This document shows positions 7,541 through 14,791 of a stretch of DNA of 21,394 bases, piece by piece. This DNA comes from Hyphomicrobiales bacterium (GTDB lineage: Bacteria > Pseudomonadota > Alphaproteobacteria > Rhizobiales > TMED25): contig JADHLM010000009.1 of the NCBI GenBank assembly GCA_016780665.1, forward strand, positions 1-21,394, in the 5' to 3' direction. Numbering within the stretch: the stretch's first letter is position 1; each line of letters begins with the position of its first letter. The position numbers were made by a program, and so were the translations under genes. A model generated the notes under the pieces. The model made no database searches. It was given only the letters and a program-made list of their open reading frames with translations, and was not told where the DNA came from.

Positions 7541-8686
7541 GTGCTATCCCTTCAAAGAGAAATACTAGACAAGCTAATCTCTTTTGATACCACAAGTGAA
7601 AAATCAAACATAGAGTTAGTTCATTACATTTGTGATTTTTTGTATGGTTATCAAATTGATACGACAAAAATATATAATAGTGATGGATCAAAAGCTTCTA
7701 TATTTTATACAATTGGTGCAGAGAATAAAAAAGGACTGATATTTTCGGCTCACACTGATACAGTGCCTGTTGATACATCACAGTGGTCAACAGATCCTTA
7801 CACACTGAATGTTACAGATGATAAGTATATAGGTCGTGGGACAACAGATATGAAAGGTTTCATTTCTATTCTGCTATCCCTGACACCTTGGTTGATTTCA
7901 AATAATCTGTCCTATCCATTCCATGTGGCATTGAGTTATGATGAGGAAGTTGGTTGTTTGGGTGTTCAGCCACTTATAGAGAGTTTAAAGAATAAAATAA
8001 AAGAGCCAAAGCTTGTAATTGTAGGCGAACCCACAAAATTACAGATAATAGATAGACACAAAAGTTGCCATACATATCAAACAGAGTTTTTTGGATTAAA
8101 GGCTCACTCCTGTGATCCATCTTGGGGTTGTAATGCTATTTATTTTGCCTCAATGTTTATTGAAAAGCTAAAGGAACTTGAACAGCTCCTCATAGAACAA
8201 AATAGAGATGATAATTATGATCCACCATACTCAACAATAAATATTGGTATGATTCAGGGTGGTAACGCTCATAATATAGTCCCTGATTATGTAAAATTAA
8301 TATGGCAGATAAGATGTTTACCAGATTTAGACCATACGATTTTACTTAAGGATTTGTTTGAAAATATATTACCAGCTATCGAGTCCGATATGAAAGTTAA
8401 AAGTGAAAAAGCATATATAATTAATCGGAATACTTCTAATATTTTACCTCTGGTGAGGTCAAGTTATCCTAATAAAATAGATAAACTGAGATCAAAAACA
8501 AACACTCCGAGTGGTGTATCATATGGCACGGACGCAGGCTATTTTTCAAATCAGGGTTGGCAAACAATTGTATGCGGTCCTGGGGATATTGAACAAGCAC
8601 ACAAATCTAATGAGTATATCTTGATAGAAGATATTAAATTAGGTATGCACTTTGTTGAGAATATGGTCAATGATTATTTGATTTAG
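7541..8686 (+). CDS. argE: Acetylornithine deacetylase (M20 family)
   Basis: Predicted zinc-dependent amidohydrolase that releases acetate from N-acetylornithine to give ornithine. Its 381 residues match ArgE. M20 metal ligands and catalytic residues are visible: H71 and D73 in SAHTDTVP, D103 in TTDMKGF, E135/E136 in SYDEEVGCLG, E163 in GEPT, and a late histidine in DIEQAHKSNE. The dimerisation-domain region includes GLKAHSCDPSWG (185-196). The GTG start is chosen because it gives a normal N-terminus; the frame is open further upstream into trkH without a better start, and no strong ribosome-binding site precedes it. It converges on argF, the two stop codons overlapping by four bases. DapE, another M20 enzyme, is also in the window with different motifs. 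The argF/argD neighbours support the arginine role. Substrate assignment is by motif and context. Confidence 0.88.
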   Translation: MLSLQREILDKLISFDTTSEKSNIELVHYICDFLYGYQIDTTKIYNSDGSKASIFYTIGAENKKGLIFSAHTDTVPVDTSQWSTDPYTLNVTDDKYIGRGTTDMKGFISILLSLTPWLISNNLSYPFHVALSYDEEVGCLGVQPLIESLKNKIKEPKLVIVGEPTKLQIIDRHKSCHTYQTEFFGLKAHSCDPSWGCNAIYFASMFIEKLKELEQLLIEQNRDDNYDPPYSTINIGMIQGGNAHNIVPDYVKLIWQIRCLPDLDHTILLKDLFENILPAIESDMKVKSEKAYIINRNTSNILPLVRSSYPNKIDKLRSKTNTPSGVSYGTDAGYFSNQGWQTIVCGPGDIEQAHKSNEYILIEDIKLGMHFVENMVNDYLI

Positions 8687-9612
8687 ATATTTAAACAATA
8701 TTTTAATATTGCTTTTTGTATATGTAATCTATTTTCAGCCTGATCATAAACTAGGGATCTTGAGCTATCAATAACTTCATTTGTTACTTCTTCTCCCCTA
8801 TGAGCCGGTAAACAATGTAAGAATATTGCGTCACCAGAAGATTTTTGGAGTAGTTCCATATTTACTTGATAATCCTTAAGTATTTTAATTTTTTCTAATC
8901 GTTCTGTTTCTAGATCATTCATAGAAACCCATGTGTCTGTTACTATACAATTTGCCGATTTAATAACGCTGTCAATATCTTGGGTAATTGTTAGATTGGC
9001 ATTATTTTTTTTTGCAATTTCTACATATTCTTTGTAAGGCATAAGACGCTTTGGTATAGCCATATTGAGTTTAAAATTAAAGATAGCAGAAGCCTGTATC
9101 CAAGTGTTAGCAACATTATTTCCGTCACCTATCCATGCAATATTAAGATCTTGAATAGTGCCAAATTGCTCCTTTAAGGTCATTAAATCAGCCATAATTT
9201 GACATGGATGACTTAAATCTGTTAAGGCATTAATAACGGGAATATCCGAATTATCAGAAAATTCTATTAGTTCATCATGATTTGCATTACGAATAATGAC
9301 TCCATTCACGTATCTTGACATTACTTTTGCTGTATCTTTGATAGACTCACCTCGTCCAAGCTGGGATGTTTTAGTATCTAAGAAGGTACAATGAGCGCCT
9401 AGTTGTGATATTGCAACCTCAAATGAAATTCTAGTTCTAGTTGATGGTTTATCAAAAAGAAGTATAAATGATTTATTTTGCATTAAATCTTTTGATCTGC
9501 TTGCATCTGCTTTTACTTCCAAACCAAAATTCACTATTTCATTTAAGTCTTCTTTATTTAATTCATGGAGATTAATAAAGTTTCTTCCTGGGTAATCTTT
9601 TCTGCTAACCAT
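8683..9612 (-). CDS. argF: Ornithine carbamoyltransferase
   Basis: Transfers the carbamoyl group from carbamoyl phosphate to ornithine, making citrulline. At 309 residues it has the normal two-domain length. Motifs: carbamoyl-phosphate-binding STRTR (57-61), SQLGRGESIKDTA (83-95), HPCQ (135-138), the ornithine-loop region DTWVSM (226-231) and the catalytic HCLPAHRG (266-273). The SMG-type ornithine loop, here VSMND, separates it from aspartate carbamoyltransferase. The ATG lies inside the 3' end of argD (eight-base overlap), so translation is probably coupled, and the argD-argF order is common in alphaproteobacteria. A nine-base T run at 9005-9013 (poly-A in the mRNA, encoding KKN at 202-204) is a potential slippage site. 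Confidence 0.96.
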   Translation of the reverse strand: MVSRKDYPGRNFINLHELNKEDLNEIVNFGLEVKADASRSKDLMQNKSFILLFDKPSTRTRISFEVAISQLGAHCTFLDTKTSQLGRGESIKDTAKVMSRYVNGVIIRNANHDELIEFSDNSDIPVINALTDLSHPCQIMADLMTLKEQFGTIQDLNIAWIGDGNNVANTWIQASAIFNFKLNMAIPKRLMPYKEYVEIAKKNNANLTITQDIDSVIKSANCIVTDTWVSMNDLETERLEKIKILKDYQVNMELLQKSSGDAIFLHCLPAHRGEEVTNEVIDSSRSLVYDQAENRLHIQKAILKYCLNI

Positions 9613-10780
9613 TTGTTTGTATTTCTTTTAGAGTAATTTTAAGAATATCTATTACCGCATCAATTTCTGATTCAGTAATATTTAGAGGTGGAAGTAATCT
9701 TATGACATTGTCTCCGGCTCCGACCGTTAATAGTTTCTTTTCAAATAGTTTATTTGCAACAATACTGCTATCAATACTAAACTGTATGCCAATCATTAAT
9801 CCGAGTCCCCTAATTTCACTTATAAGGTTACTTCCGTCTTTAAGTTTATTTAATTTTGTATTGAATATTTTACCCTTTTCTTCAACATCTGCTAAGAAGC
9901 TATTGTTATTTACAATATCCATGACACAGTTGCCAACAGATGATGCGAGTGGATTACCTCCAAAAGTAGAACCGTGAGTTCCAGGGCCAAGGGCGTTTGC
10001 TACTGCATCAGTCATGAGGCAAGCTCCAATTGGGAAGCCTCCACCCAATCCTTTTGCAAGTGCCATTACGTCAGGATTTACTCCAAACCACTCGTGGGCG
10101 AATAATCTACCAGTTCTTCCCATTCCACATTGAACTTCATCAAATAGGATTAGGATATCATTTTTTTTTGCAATATCGTTTACTTCACCTATAAAGTTTT
10201 TTGTAAATGTGTTTATACCACCTTCACCTTGGATAGGTTCAATTAATATTGCTGCAATATTATCATCTATGGAGCTTCTTAATTCATTAACATTATTTCT
10301 TTCAATATTGACGAAGCCTTCTAGAGGAAGACCAAAACCTTCCAGATGTGAACTATTATTGGCAGCGGCTATAGTTCCAAGAGTTCTGCCATGAAATGAC
10401 CCTTTGAAAGTTATAATTTTATTTTTTTCAGTATTTCCTTTGGTAAAATGGTATCTTCTTGCAGCTTTTATTGTACACTCAACAGCCTCTGCACCTGAGT
10501 TACAGAAAAAAACTTTATCTGCAAATGAACTTGAAGTTAATTTCTCTGCGAGTTTCTGTTGTTCTTCAATATTATAGAGGTTTGAGACATGCCATAATTT
10601 CTCAGCTTGAGTTTTCAGTGCTTCAACCAGTTTTTCATTTGAGTGTCCAAGTATATTTACAGCAATCCCTGCTGCTAGGTCCATATATGTATCACCATCT
10701 GTAGTGTACAAATAAACACCTTTTCCATGAGAAAATGAAACATTTTTTCTATTATATGTCTTGGCTACGGAGTTATTCAT
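9605..10780 (-). CDS. argD: Acetylornithine aminotransferase
   Basis: A class III PLP aminotransferase converting N-acetylglutamate semialdehyde and glutamate to N-acetylornithine and 2-oxoglutarate; family members often also serve in diaminopimelate synthesis (succinyl-diaminopimelate aminotransferase). Length is 391 residues. Motifs: NSGAEA (94-99) for phosphate binding, FHGRTLG (129-135), EPIQGEGG (181-188), the pyridine-contacting D214 in LFDEVQCGMGRTG, PLP lysine K243 in ALAKGLGGGFPIGA, and THGSTFGGNPLA (268-279). The dual role matters because dapD and dapE are in the same window and no separate dapC is present. It overlaps argF by eight bases. The ABC-2 permease ends 73 bases upstream of its start. 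A nine-base T run at 10161-10169 encodes KKN. Confidence 0.95.
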   Translation of the reverse strand: MNNSVAKTYNRKNVSFSHGKGVYLYTTDGDTYMDLAAGIAVNILGHSNEKLVEALKTQAEKLWHVSNLYNIEEQQKLAEKLTSSSFADKVFFCNSGAEAVECTIKAARRYHFTKGNTEKNKIITFKGSFHGRTLGTIAAANNSSHLEGFGLPLEGFVNIERNNVNELRSSIDDNIAAILIEPIQGEGGINTFTKNFIGEVNDIAKKNDILILFDEVQCGMGRTGRLFAHEWFGVNPDVMALAKGLGGGFPIGACLMTDAVANALGPGTHGSTFGGNPLASSVGNCVMDIVNNNSFLADVEEKGKIFNTKLNKLKDGSNLISEIRGLGLMIGIQFSIDSSIVANKLFEKKLLTVGAGDNVIRLLPPLNITESEIDAVIDILKITLKEIQTNG

Positions 10781-10853
10781 TAAGTTAAATTATTTTGAGT
10801 TAAGTTAGATATTTTAATCTTAAAAATTATTTAGTCAATTACATTCAATTTAG
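10781..10853. other. Spacer between ABC-2 permease and argD
   Basis: A 73-base AT-rich gap on the minus-strand run. It contains several TTAA tetramers but none in the TTAA-N7-TTAA spacing of a CtrA box. It could hold an argD promoter; I found no convincing terminator hairpin or -35/-10 pair. Confidence 0.3.
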
Positions 10854-11663
10854 TCATGATTTCAATTTATAACCAGTGTGAAATAAATAGCAACTAACTG
10901 AAAATAGAATTATATTTAATAATATCAAGCATAAGCCACCCAGCAATAAATTACCATCTGCATGACCTGTGATTCCATATCTAAAACCATCTATTGCCTG
11001 GAAAAAGGGATTGTATTGAGCTATGGTTTGTATATTTTGAGGGAGATCTTTTATAGAATAAAATGTACCAGAGAGGAATGTCATCGGGGTTATAATGAAG
11101 TTTGTAACTGCACCCATATGATCAAATTTTTCTGCCCATAGACCTCCAATAATTCCAATGAGACTCATAAAAAGTGAGCCCATAAGAGAAAAGTATAGAA
11201 TGATAAAAATACTATAAAAATCAATTTTTAAAAAAAATGTAATAATTGAGAAGCCTATTAGAGCGATCAAGCATCCTCGTACAACACCACCTACAAGAAA
11301 CCCTACAGTAAGCTCTATAGCATTCAATGGTGGGAGTAAAAGGTCTACGATGTTTCCTTGAATTTTTCCACTGACAATTGATGATGATGTATTGGCAAAA
11401 GCATTCTGTAAGATCATCATCATAATTATACCTGGAGCTAAGAAATGAGAAAAAGGCATACCAAAGATTTCTGGACGAGCCTTTCCTATTGCAATCGAAA
11501 AAACAAATAAAAACAGTAAAGCTGTTATCAGTGGTCCAAATACAGTTTGTTGCCAGACTTTTAAAAATCTTCTAATTTCACGTTGTATCTGAGTATATAA
11601 ACCTATCCAATTAACCAGGCCGATTTCTTTTCTTTCGCTAAATTTTTTTAGTGTATTATTCAT
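10854..11663 (-). CDS. ABC-2 type transporter permease (YadH-like)
   Basis: An inner-membrane permease with about six hydrophobic helices: roughly 42-60, 72-92, 117-145, 150-175, 183-202 and 238-262. The N-terminal 40 residues are amphipathic and basic, the usual cytosolic coupling helix. Segments such as ILQNAFANTSSSIVSGKIQGN (start 84), IVDLLLPPLN (105-114), TPMTFLSGTFYSI (192-204) and NPFFQAIDGFRYG (218-230) match the ABC-2 exporter family, closest by eye to E. coli YadH, and more distantly to NodJ. The substrate is unknown. Such permeases work as dimers with a separate ATPase (YadG-like), which is not next to this gene. It is transcribed away from gcrA, with a shared 143-base intergenic region. 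The length of 269 residues is normal. Confidence 0.85.
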   Translation of the reverse strand: MNNTLKKFSERKEIGLVNWIGLYTQIQREIRRFLKVWQQTVFGPLITALLFLFVFSIAIGKARPEIFGMPFSHFLAPGIIMMMILQNAFANTSSSIVSGKIQGNIVDLLLPPLNAIELTVGFLVGGVVRGCLIALIGFSIITFFLKIDFYSIFIILYFSLMGSLFMSLIGIIGGLWAEKFDHMGAVTNFIITPMTFLSGTFYSIKDLPQNIQTIAQYNPFFQAIDGFRYGITGHADGNLLLGGLCLILLNIILFSVSCYLFHTGYKLKS

Positions 11664-11806
11664 GTGATAATTTCATGTATTTATAGTACTTATCTCTGTT
11701 GAAAACAATACATAAAAGTTATGTTTTTGTATAATTGTAGTACTATTAATTGTGCTTATTACAACAACATATTGATTTCACAATTATTATATATTGAGGT
11801 ACTTCT
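11664..11806. promoter_or_regulatory. Divergent regulatory region between ABC-2 permease and gcrA
   Basis: These 143 bases contain no gene. The element TAATTGT occurs at 11732-11738 and again at 11747-11753, fifteen bases apart in the same orientation, and once inverted as ACAATTA at 11780-11786. The second and third copies form an 8-bp inverted repeat (TAATTGTG / CACAATTA). A perfect TATAAT at 11730-11735 overlaps the first copy and could be the gcrA -10, though no good -35 was found. No GANTC methylation site lies in this region. The gcrA ribosome-binding site GAGGT is at 11796-11800, six bases before the ATG. Confidence 0.4.
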
Positions 11807-12298
11807 ATGGCTTGGACGGATGAAAGAGTTGAACAACTAAAAAAGCTTTGGAGCGAGGGCTTAAGTGCGAGCCAAATCGCAAATCGTATTGGTGATGTAA
11901 CTCGCAATGCTGTTATTGGAAAAGTTCATCGTTTAGGACTTGAAGCAAGAGCTAAACCACAAAAGAAACAAATTGTTGTTGGTCAACTTGATGCGAATGT
12001 CATGTCAGTTAGTTATACTGGAAATTTGGCATTTAAAGAATCTAATACTGATAAGTCAGAATTTGGGTTTAAAACAGAAGCAATAAAAGCTAAATTTCAA
12101 TCAATTCAGGTCGTTCCTGATAATTTTTCGGTAACAATTTTAAATCTTACAGAAAGCCACTGTAAATGGCCCATTGGAGACCCAGGCGAAGATGATTTCC
12201 ATTTTTGTGGGCATCAAGCTCTAAGTGGGATGCCTTATTGTGAGCATCATGCCACTGTTGCGTATAAAAAATTTAAGGTGAATAAATTACCAAACTAA
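11807..12298 (+). CDS. gcrA: GcrA cell-cycle transcriptional regulator
   Basis: GcrA is an alphaproteobacterial regulator that binds sigma-70 RNA polymerase and activates promoters with CcrM-methylated GANTC sites, working opposite CtrA. The 163-residue protein starts with the diagnostic MAWTDERVEQLKKLWSEGLS and continues with ASQIANRIGDVTRNAVIGKVHRLGL (21-45), the helix-turn-helix DNA-binding domain. A basic, poorly conserved linker (about 48-105) follows, then the C-terminal sigma-binding domain with CKWPIGDPGEDD (119-130), FCGH (133-136) and PYCEHH (143-148). The Cys/His spacing (C119, C134, C145, H147, H148) looks metal-binding. It has one of the clearest ribosome-binding sites in the window (GAGGT). 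Its stop overlaps the convergent hydrolase stop by four bases. Its presence implies a CcrM methylase elsewhere in the genome; no ccrM is seen here. Confidence 0.95.
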   Translation: MAWTDERVEQLKKLWSEGLSASQIANRIGDVTRNAVIGKVHRLGLEARAKPQKKQIVVGQLDANVMSVSYTGNLAFKESNTDKSEFGFKTEAIKAKFQSIQVVPDNFSVTILNLTESHCKWPIGDPGEDDFHFCGHQALSGMPYCEHHATVAYKKFKVNKLPN

Positions 12299-13176
12299 AA
12301 GCTTAATTGGTAGGATACTGGTAACCATTTAAAGCCTCCATCATTTTTCTCTTCAACATAACCAACTGCAGGGAAGGGCATATGATATCCGATCATAGGA
12401 ATCTTCTCTTTTGCAAGCATACCCAGGATTCGTTTTCTACTATCAACAGCTAGATCTTTGATATCATCAAACATAACATGCCAATCAGGCACTTGCATAG
12501 ATACTACATAATGGTTGGTGATATCCGCTGCGAAAAATATAGTTTTGTTGTTGCTTTCTATATTGTAGCACATATGTCCGGGGGAGTGACCGAATCCATT
12601 TACTGCCGTGATACCTGTTACAACTTCCTGATCTGGCTTAATAAATTCCATCTTGTCAACAAGGGGGAGACAGATTTTCTCAAAAAGCTCTTTATTAGCT
12701 TTTCGCTGCTCTGGAATATTTTTCCCAGTATTCCAACTATCAAATTCTGTTGCTCCAATTATTATGGTTGCGTTACTAAAATACCCATCGTTTATATACA
12801 TCAATCCTCCAATGTGGTCGGGATGACAGTGAGTTATAACTATTTTTGTAACATCATTATGATCATATCCTGAACTTTCAAGTAAGCTGATTAACCTGCC
12901 ATGTTTCTCATTTAACTTACCATTCCCAGGATCAAATAAAATTAGATCATTTCCTGTGTTTACAAGAATTGGTGTAAAGCCATGTTCAAATTGTCTTTCT
13001 GGTAAAAGATTCTCTTTTAATAGCCTATGAACTTCATTTTCATTTACATTCTGTCCAAATATGGGGTATGGTCCATCCCTTTGAATCAGTCCATCTAATA
13101 TTGTAGTGATCTCAAAATCACCCATTGTAAATCTAAATATTTCGGGATAAATTTTTCCTGTCTTTGCAATAGTCAT
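12295..13176 (-). CDS. Metallo-beta-lactamase-fold hydrolase (methyl-parathion-hydrolase/lactonase-like)
   Basis: A 293-residue MBL-fold hydrolase. The zinc motif is HCHPDH (116-121, HxHxDH), followed by the third ligand His in GHSPGH (H201), the bridging Asp D218 in FFAADITNH, and H265 in GYHMPFP. These give a complete binuclear site. The GHSPGH wording and the C-terminal GYHMPFPAVGYVE place it near the methyl-parathion-hydrolase/lactonase branch rather than glyoxalase II or RNase Z. No signal peptide is obvious, so a cytosolic enzyme is likely, although many relatives are exported. The natural substrate is unknown. It starts 23 bases after argB and has a strong ribosome-binding site GAGGG (13181-13185) four bases before the ATG, unlike most neighbours. 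It is last in the rpmH-to-argB run and overlaps gcrA tail to tail by four bases. Confidence 0.85.
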   Translation of the reverse strand: MTIAKTGKIYPEIFRFTMGDFEITTILDGLIQRDGPYPIFGQNVNENEVHRLLKENLLPERQFEHGFTPILVNTGNDLILFDPGNGKLNEKHGRLISLLESSGYDHNDVTKIVITHCHPDHIGGLMYINDGYFSNATIIIGATEFDSWNTGKNIPEQRKANKELFEKICLPLVDKMEFIKPDQEVVTGITAVNGFGHSPGHMCYNIESNNKTIFFAADITNHYVVSMQVPDWHVMFDDIKDLAVDSRKRILGMLAKEKIPMIGYHMPFPAVGYVEEKNDGGFKWLPVSYQLSF

Positions 13177-13199
13177 TTGACCCTCATAAAGTTAAGTAA

Positions 13200-14084
13200 T
13201 TAATTTTTTATTAGTGTACCAATTCCATCTTCAGTGAATAGCTCTAATATTATAGCATTTTCAACTCTTCCATCTAAAATTACAGATTTTTCCACTCCAT
13301 TCTTTATTGCTTCAATACATGTTTCAATTTTTGGGATCATACCGCCAGTGATTGTACCATTGGATATTAGTCGTTTTGCTTCACTTATTTTTAATTCATT
13401 GATTAGGTTTTTATTGATATCAAGGACACCCACAATATCAGTTAGCATAAGCAATCGTTTTGCATTTAGTGCACTTGCAATTGCTCCAGCTGCAGTATCA
13501 GCATTGATGTTGTAAGTGATATTATCATGACTTATACCAAGTGGTGTAATGACGGGTATTTGCCCTGAGTTACACTTTTCTATAATTATATCTGGAGATA
13601 TATTTTCAGGTTCTCCGACAAATCCCAGATCCATGATCTTTTCAATATTGGAGTCAGTTTCCTGGATGTCAGTTAATTTTTTGGCCTGAATTATAGAGTC
13701 TTTATTTCCTGATAAACTAACAGAATATCCGCCAAATTTTTTAATACTATGTACTATATCTCTATTAATTATCTCATAAAGAACCTTTTCAACAACCTTT
13801 ATGGTTTCTGCGTCTGTTATTCTGAGTCCATTATGAAACTTACTTTCTACACCTTGTTCTTTTAAGGTCTGTCCAATTTGAGGACCACCACCATGAACAA
13901 CAATTGGGTACATGCCAGCATGTTGTAACATAACAATATTTTGTGCAAATTTTTCTGCTAAATTACTATTTACCATTGCATGTCCACCATACTTTACGAC
14001 TATGTATTTCTTATTATACATTTGCATATATGGAAGGGCTTCAGATAAAATCTTTGCTCTTACGGTTGAGTCTATTTTTTGCAT
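13200..14084 (-). CDS. argB: Acetylglutamate kinase
   Basis: Phosphorylates N-acetylglutamate, the second step of arginine synthesis, in the amino-acid-kinase fold. The 294 residues include VVKYGGHAM (29-37) with K31, VVHGGGPQIG (62-71) for nucleotide/phosphate binding, NGLRITD (85-91) in the acetylglutamate site, NINADTAAG (192-200), LLMLTDIVGVLD (211-222) and GGMIPK (247-252) with the second catalytic lysine. The N-terminal helix with LPYMQMYNKKYIVVKYG resembles the hexameric, arginine-inhibited type, so feedback inhibition is plausible but not shown. It begins 11 bases downstream of engB, as in many alphaproteobacteria. No Shine-Dalgarno sequence is seen at the start. Confidence 0.96.
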   Translation of the reverse strand: MQKIDSTVRAKILSEALPYMQMYNKKYIVVKYGGHAMVNSNLAEKFAQNIVMLQHAGMYPIVVHGGGPQIGQTLKEQGVESKFHNGLRITDAETIKVVEKVLYEIINRDIVHSIKKFGGYSVSLSGNKDSIIQAKKLTDIQETDSNIEKIMDLGFVGEPENISPDIIIEKCNSGQIPVITPLGISHDNITYNINADTAAGAIASALNAKRLLMLTDIVGVLDINKNLINELKISEAKRLISNGTITGGMIPKIETCIEAIKNGVEKSVILDGRVENAIILELFTEDGIGTLIKN

Positions 14085-14095
14085 TAGATAACCAT

Positions 14096-14791
14096 TTAAG
14101 TGTTTATAATTCTATATATGAGCGCTCTTATTATATCAAGACCATATTTATCTTTAATTGATGAGACTAAAATACCAGGTCTTGCAGCAGCTCTTTTGCT
14201 AATTTTTTCATTTGTTGTTTCTATTAGCTTTTGACTCTGAGATTTATTAATTTTATCATATTTTGTCATAACTATTTGATATGACACTGCTGCGCTATCA
14301 AGTATGTCCATAATATTTTCATCAATTTCTTTTATCCCATGTCTCGAGTCAATCAGAAAAAGTACAAGCTCCAGTTCTTTTCTTCCTTGAAGGTAATCAT
14401 AGGTCAGATTTTTCCATTTTTTAATTGCATCCTTACTTGCCTTGGCATAGCCGAACCCGGGAAGATCTACTAAAAAGAAAGCATCATCTTGAGAAAAGAA
14501 ATTGATCATTTGTGTCCTTCCAGGAGTATTAGATACTCTGGCTAATCCTGTAACTTCTGTGATTGAATTTATAAGACTTGACTTTCCAACATTCGACCTT
14601 CCAGCAAAAGCTATTTCTCTTTTATTATGAGACGGGTACCCAGAATTACTTGCCACTGATATTACGAATTTACTACTTCTAGCAAATAAAAGCCTTGAGT
14701 TTTCAAGCTCAATATCAGTAAAGTCGTTAATGTCAATTATTAATGATTTTATGATTTCTTCTTCTTGAATGTATTCGCTATATTTGACCAT
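14096..14791 (-). CDS. engB: Ribosome-biogenesis GTP-binding protein EngB/YsxC
   Basis: A TRAFAC-class GTPase needed for large ribosomal subunit assembly. The 231 residues contain G1 GRSNVGKS (64-71), the switch region with NTPGRTQ (88-94), G3 DLPG (109-112) in VDLPGFGYA, G4 TKYD (176-179) and G5 SS (210-211). The N-terminal extension before the P-loop is about 60 residues, longer than in E. coli or B. subtilis. The start is nonetheless well supported: it is the only ATG before the P-loop, no in-frame GTG or TTG exists in that stretch, and GAGG at 14799-14802 sits seven bases upstream. This means the first 14 codons overlap the 3' end of yidC by 43 bases, in a different frame. Confidence 0.95.
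   Translation of the reverse strand: MVKYSEYIQEEEIIKSLIIDINDFTDIELENSRLLFARSSKFVISVASNSGYPSHNKREIAFAGRSNVGKSSLINSITEVTGLARVSNTPGRTQMINFFSQDDAFFLVDLPGFGYAKASKDAIKKWKNLTYDYLQGRKELELVLFLIDSRHGIKEIDENIMDILDSAAVSYQIVMTKYDKINKSQSQKLIETTNEKISKRAAARPGILVSSIKDKYGLDIIRALIYRIINT

Noticed and set aside
7500..7541. An upstream extension of argE into the trkH end
   Set aside because: The frame is open, but there is no ATG, GTG or TTG that improves the N-terminus, and the GTG at 7541 gives a normal ArgE length.
10781..10853. CtrA binding box (TTAA-N7-TTAA) upstream of argD
   Set aside because: Several TTAA tetramers occur but none at seven-base spacing; expected by chance in such AT-rich DNA.
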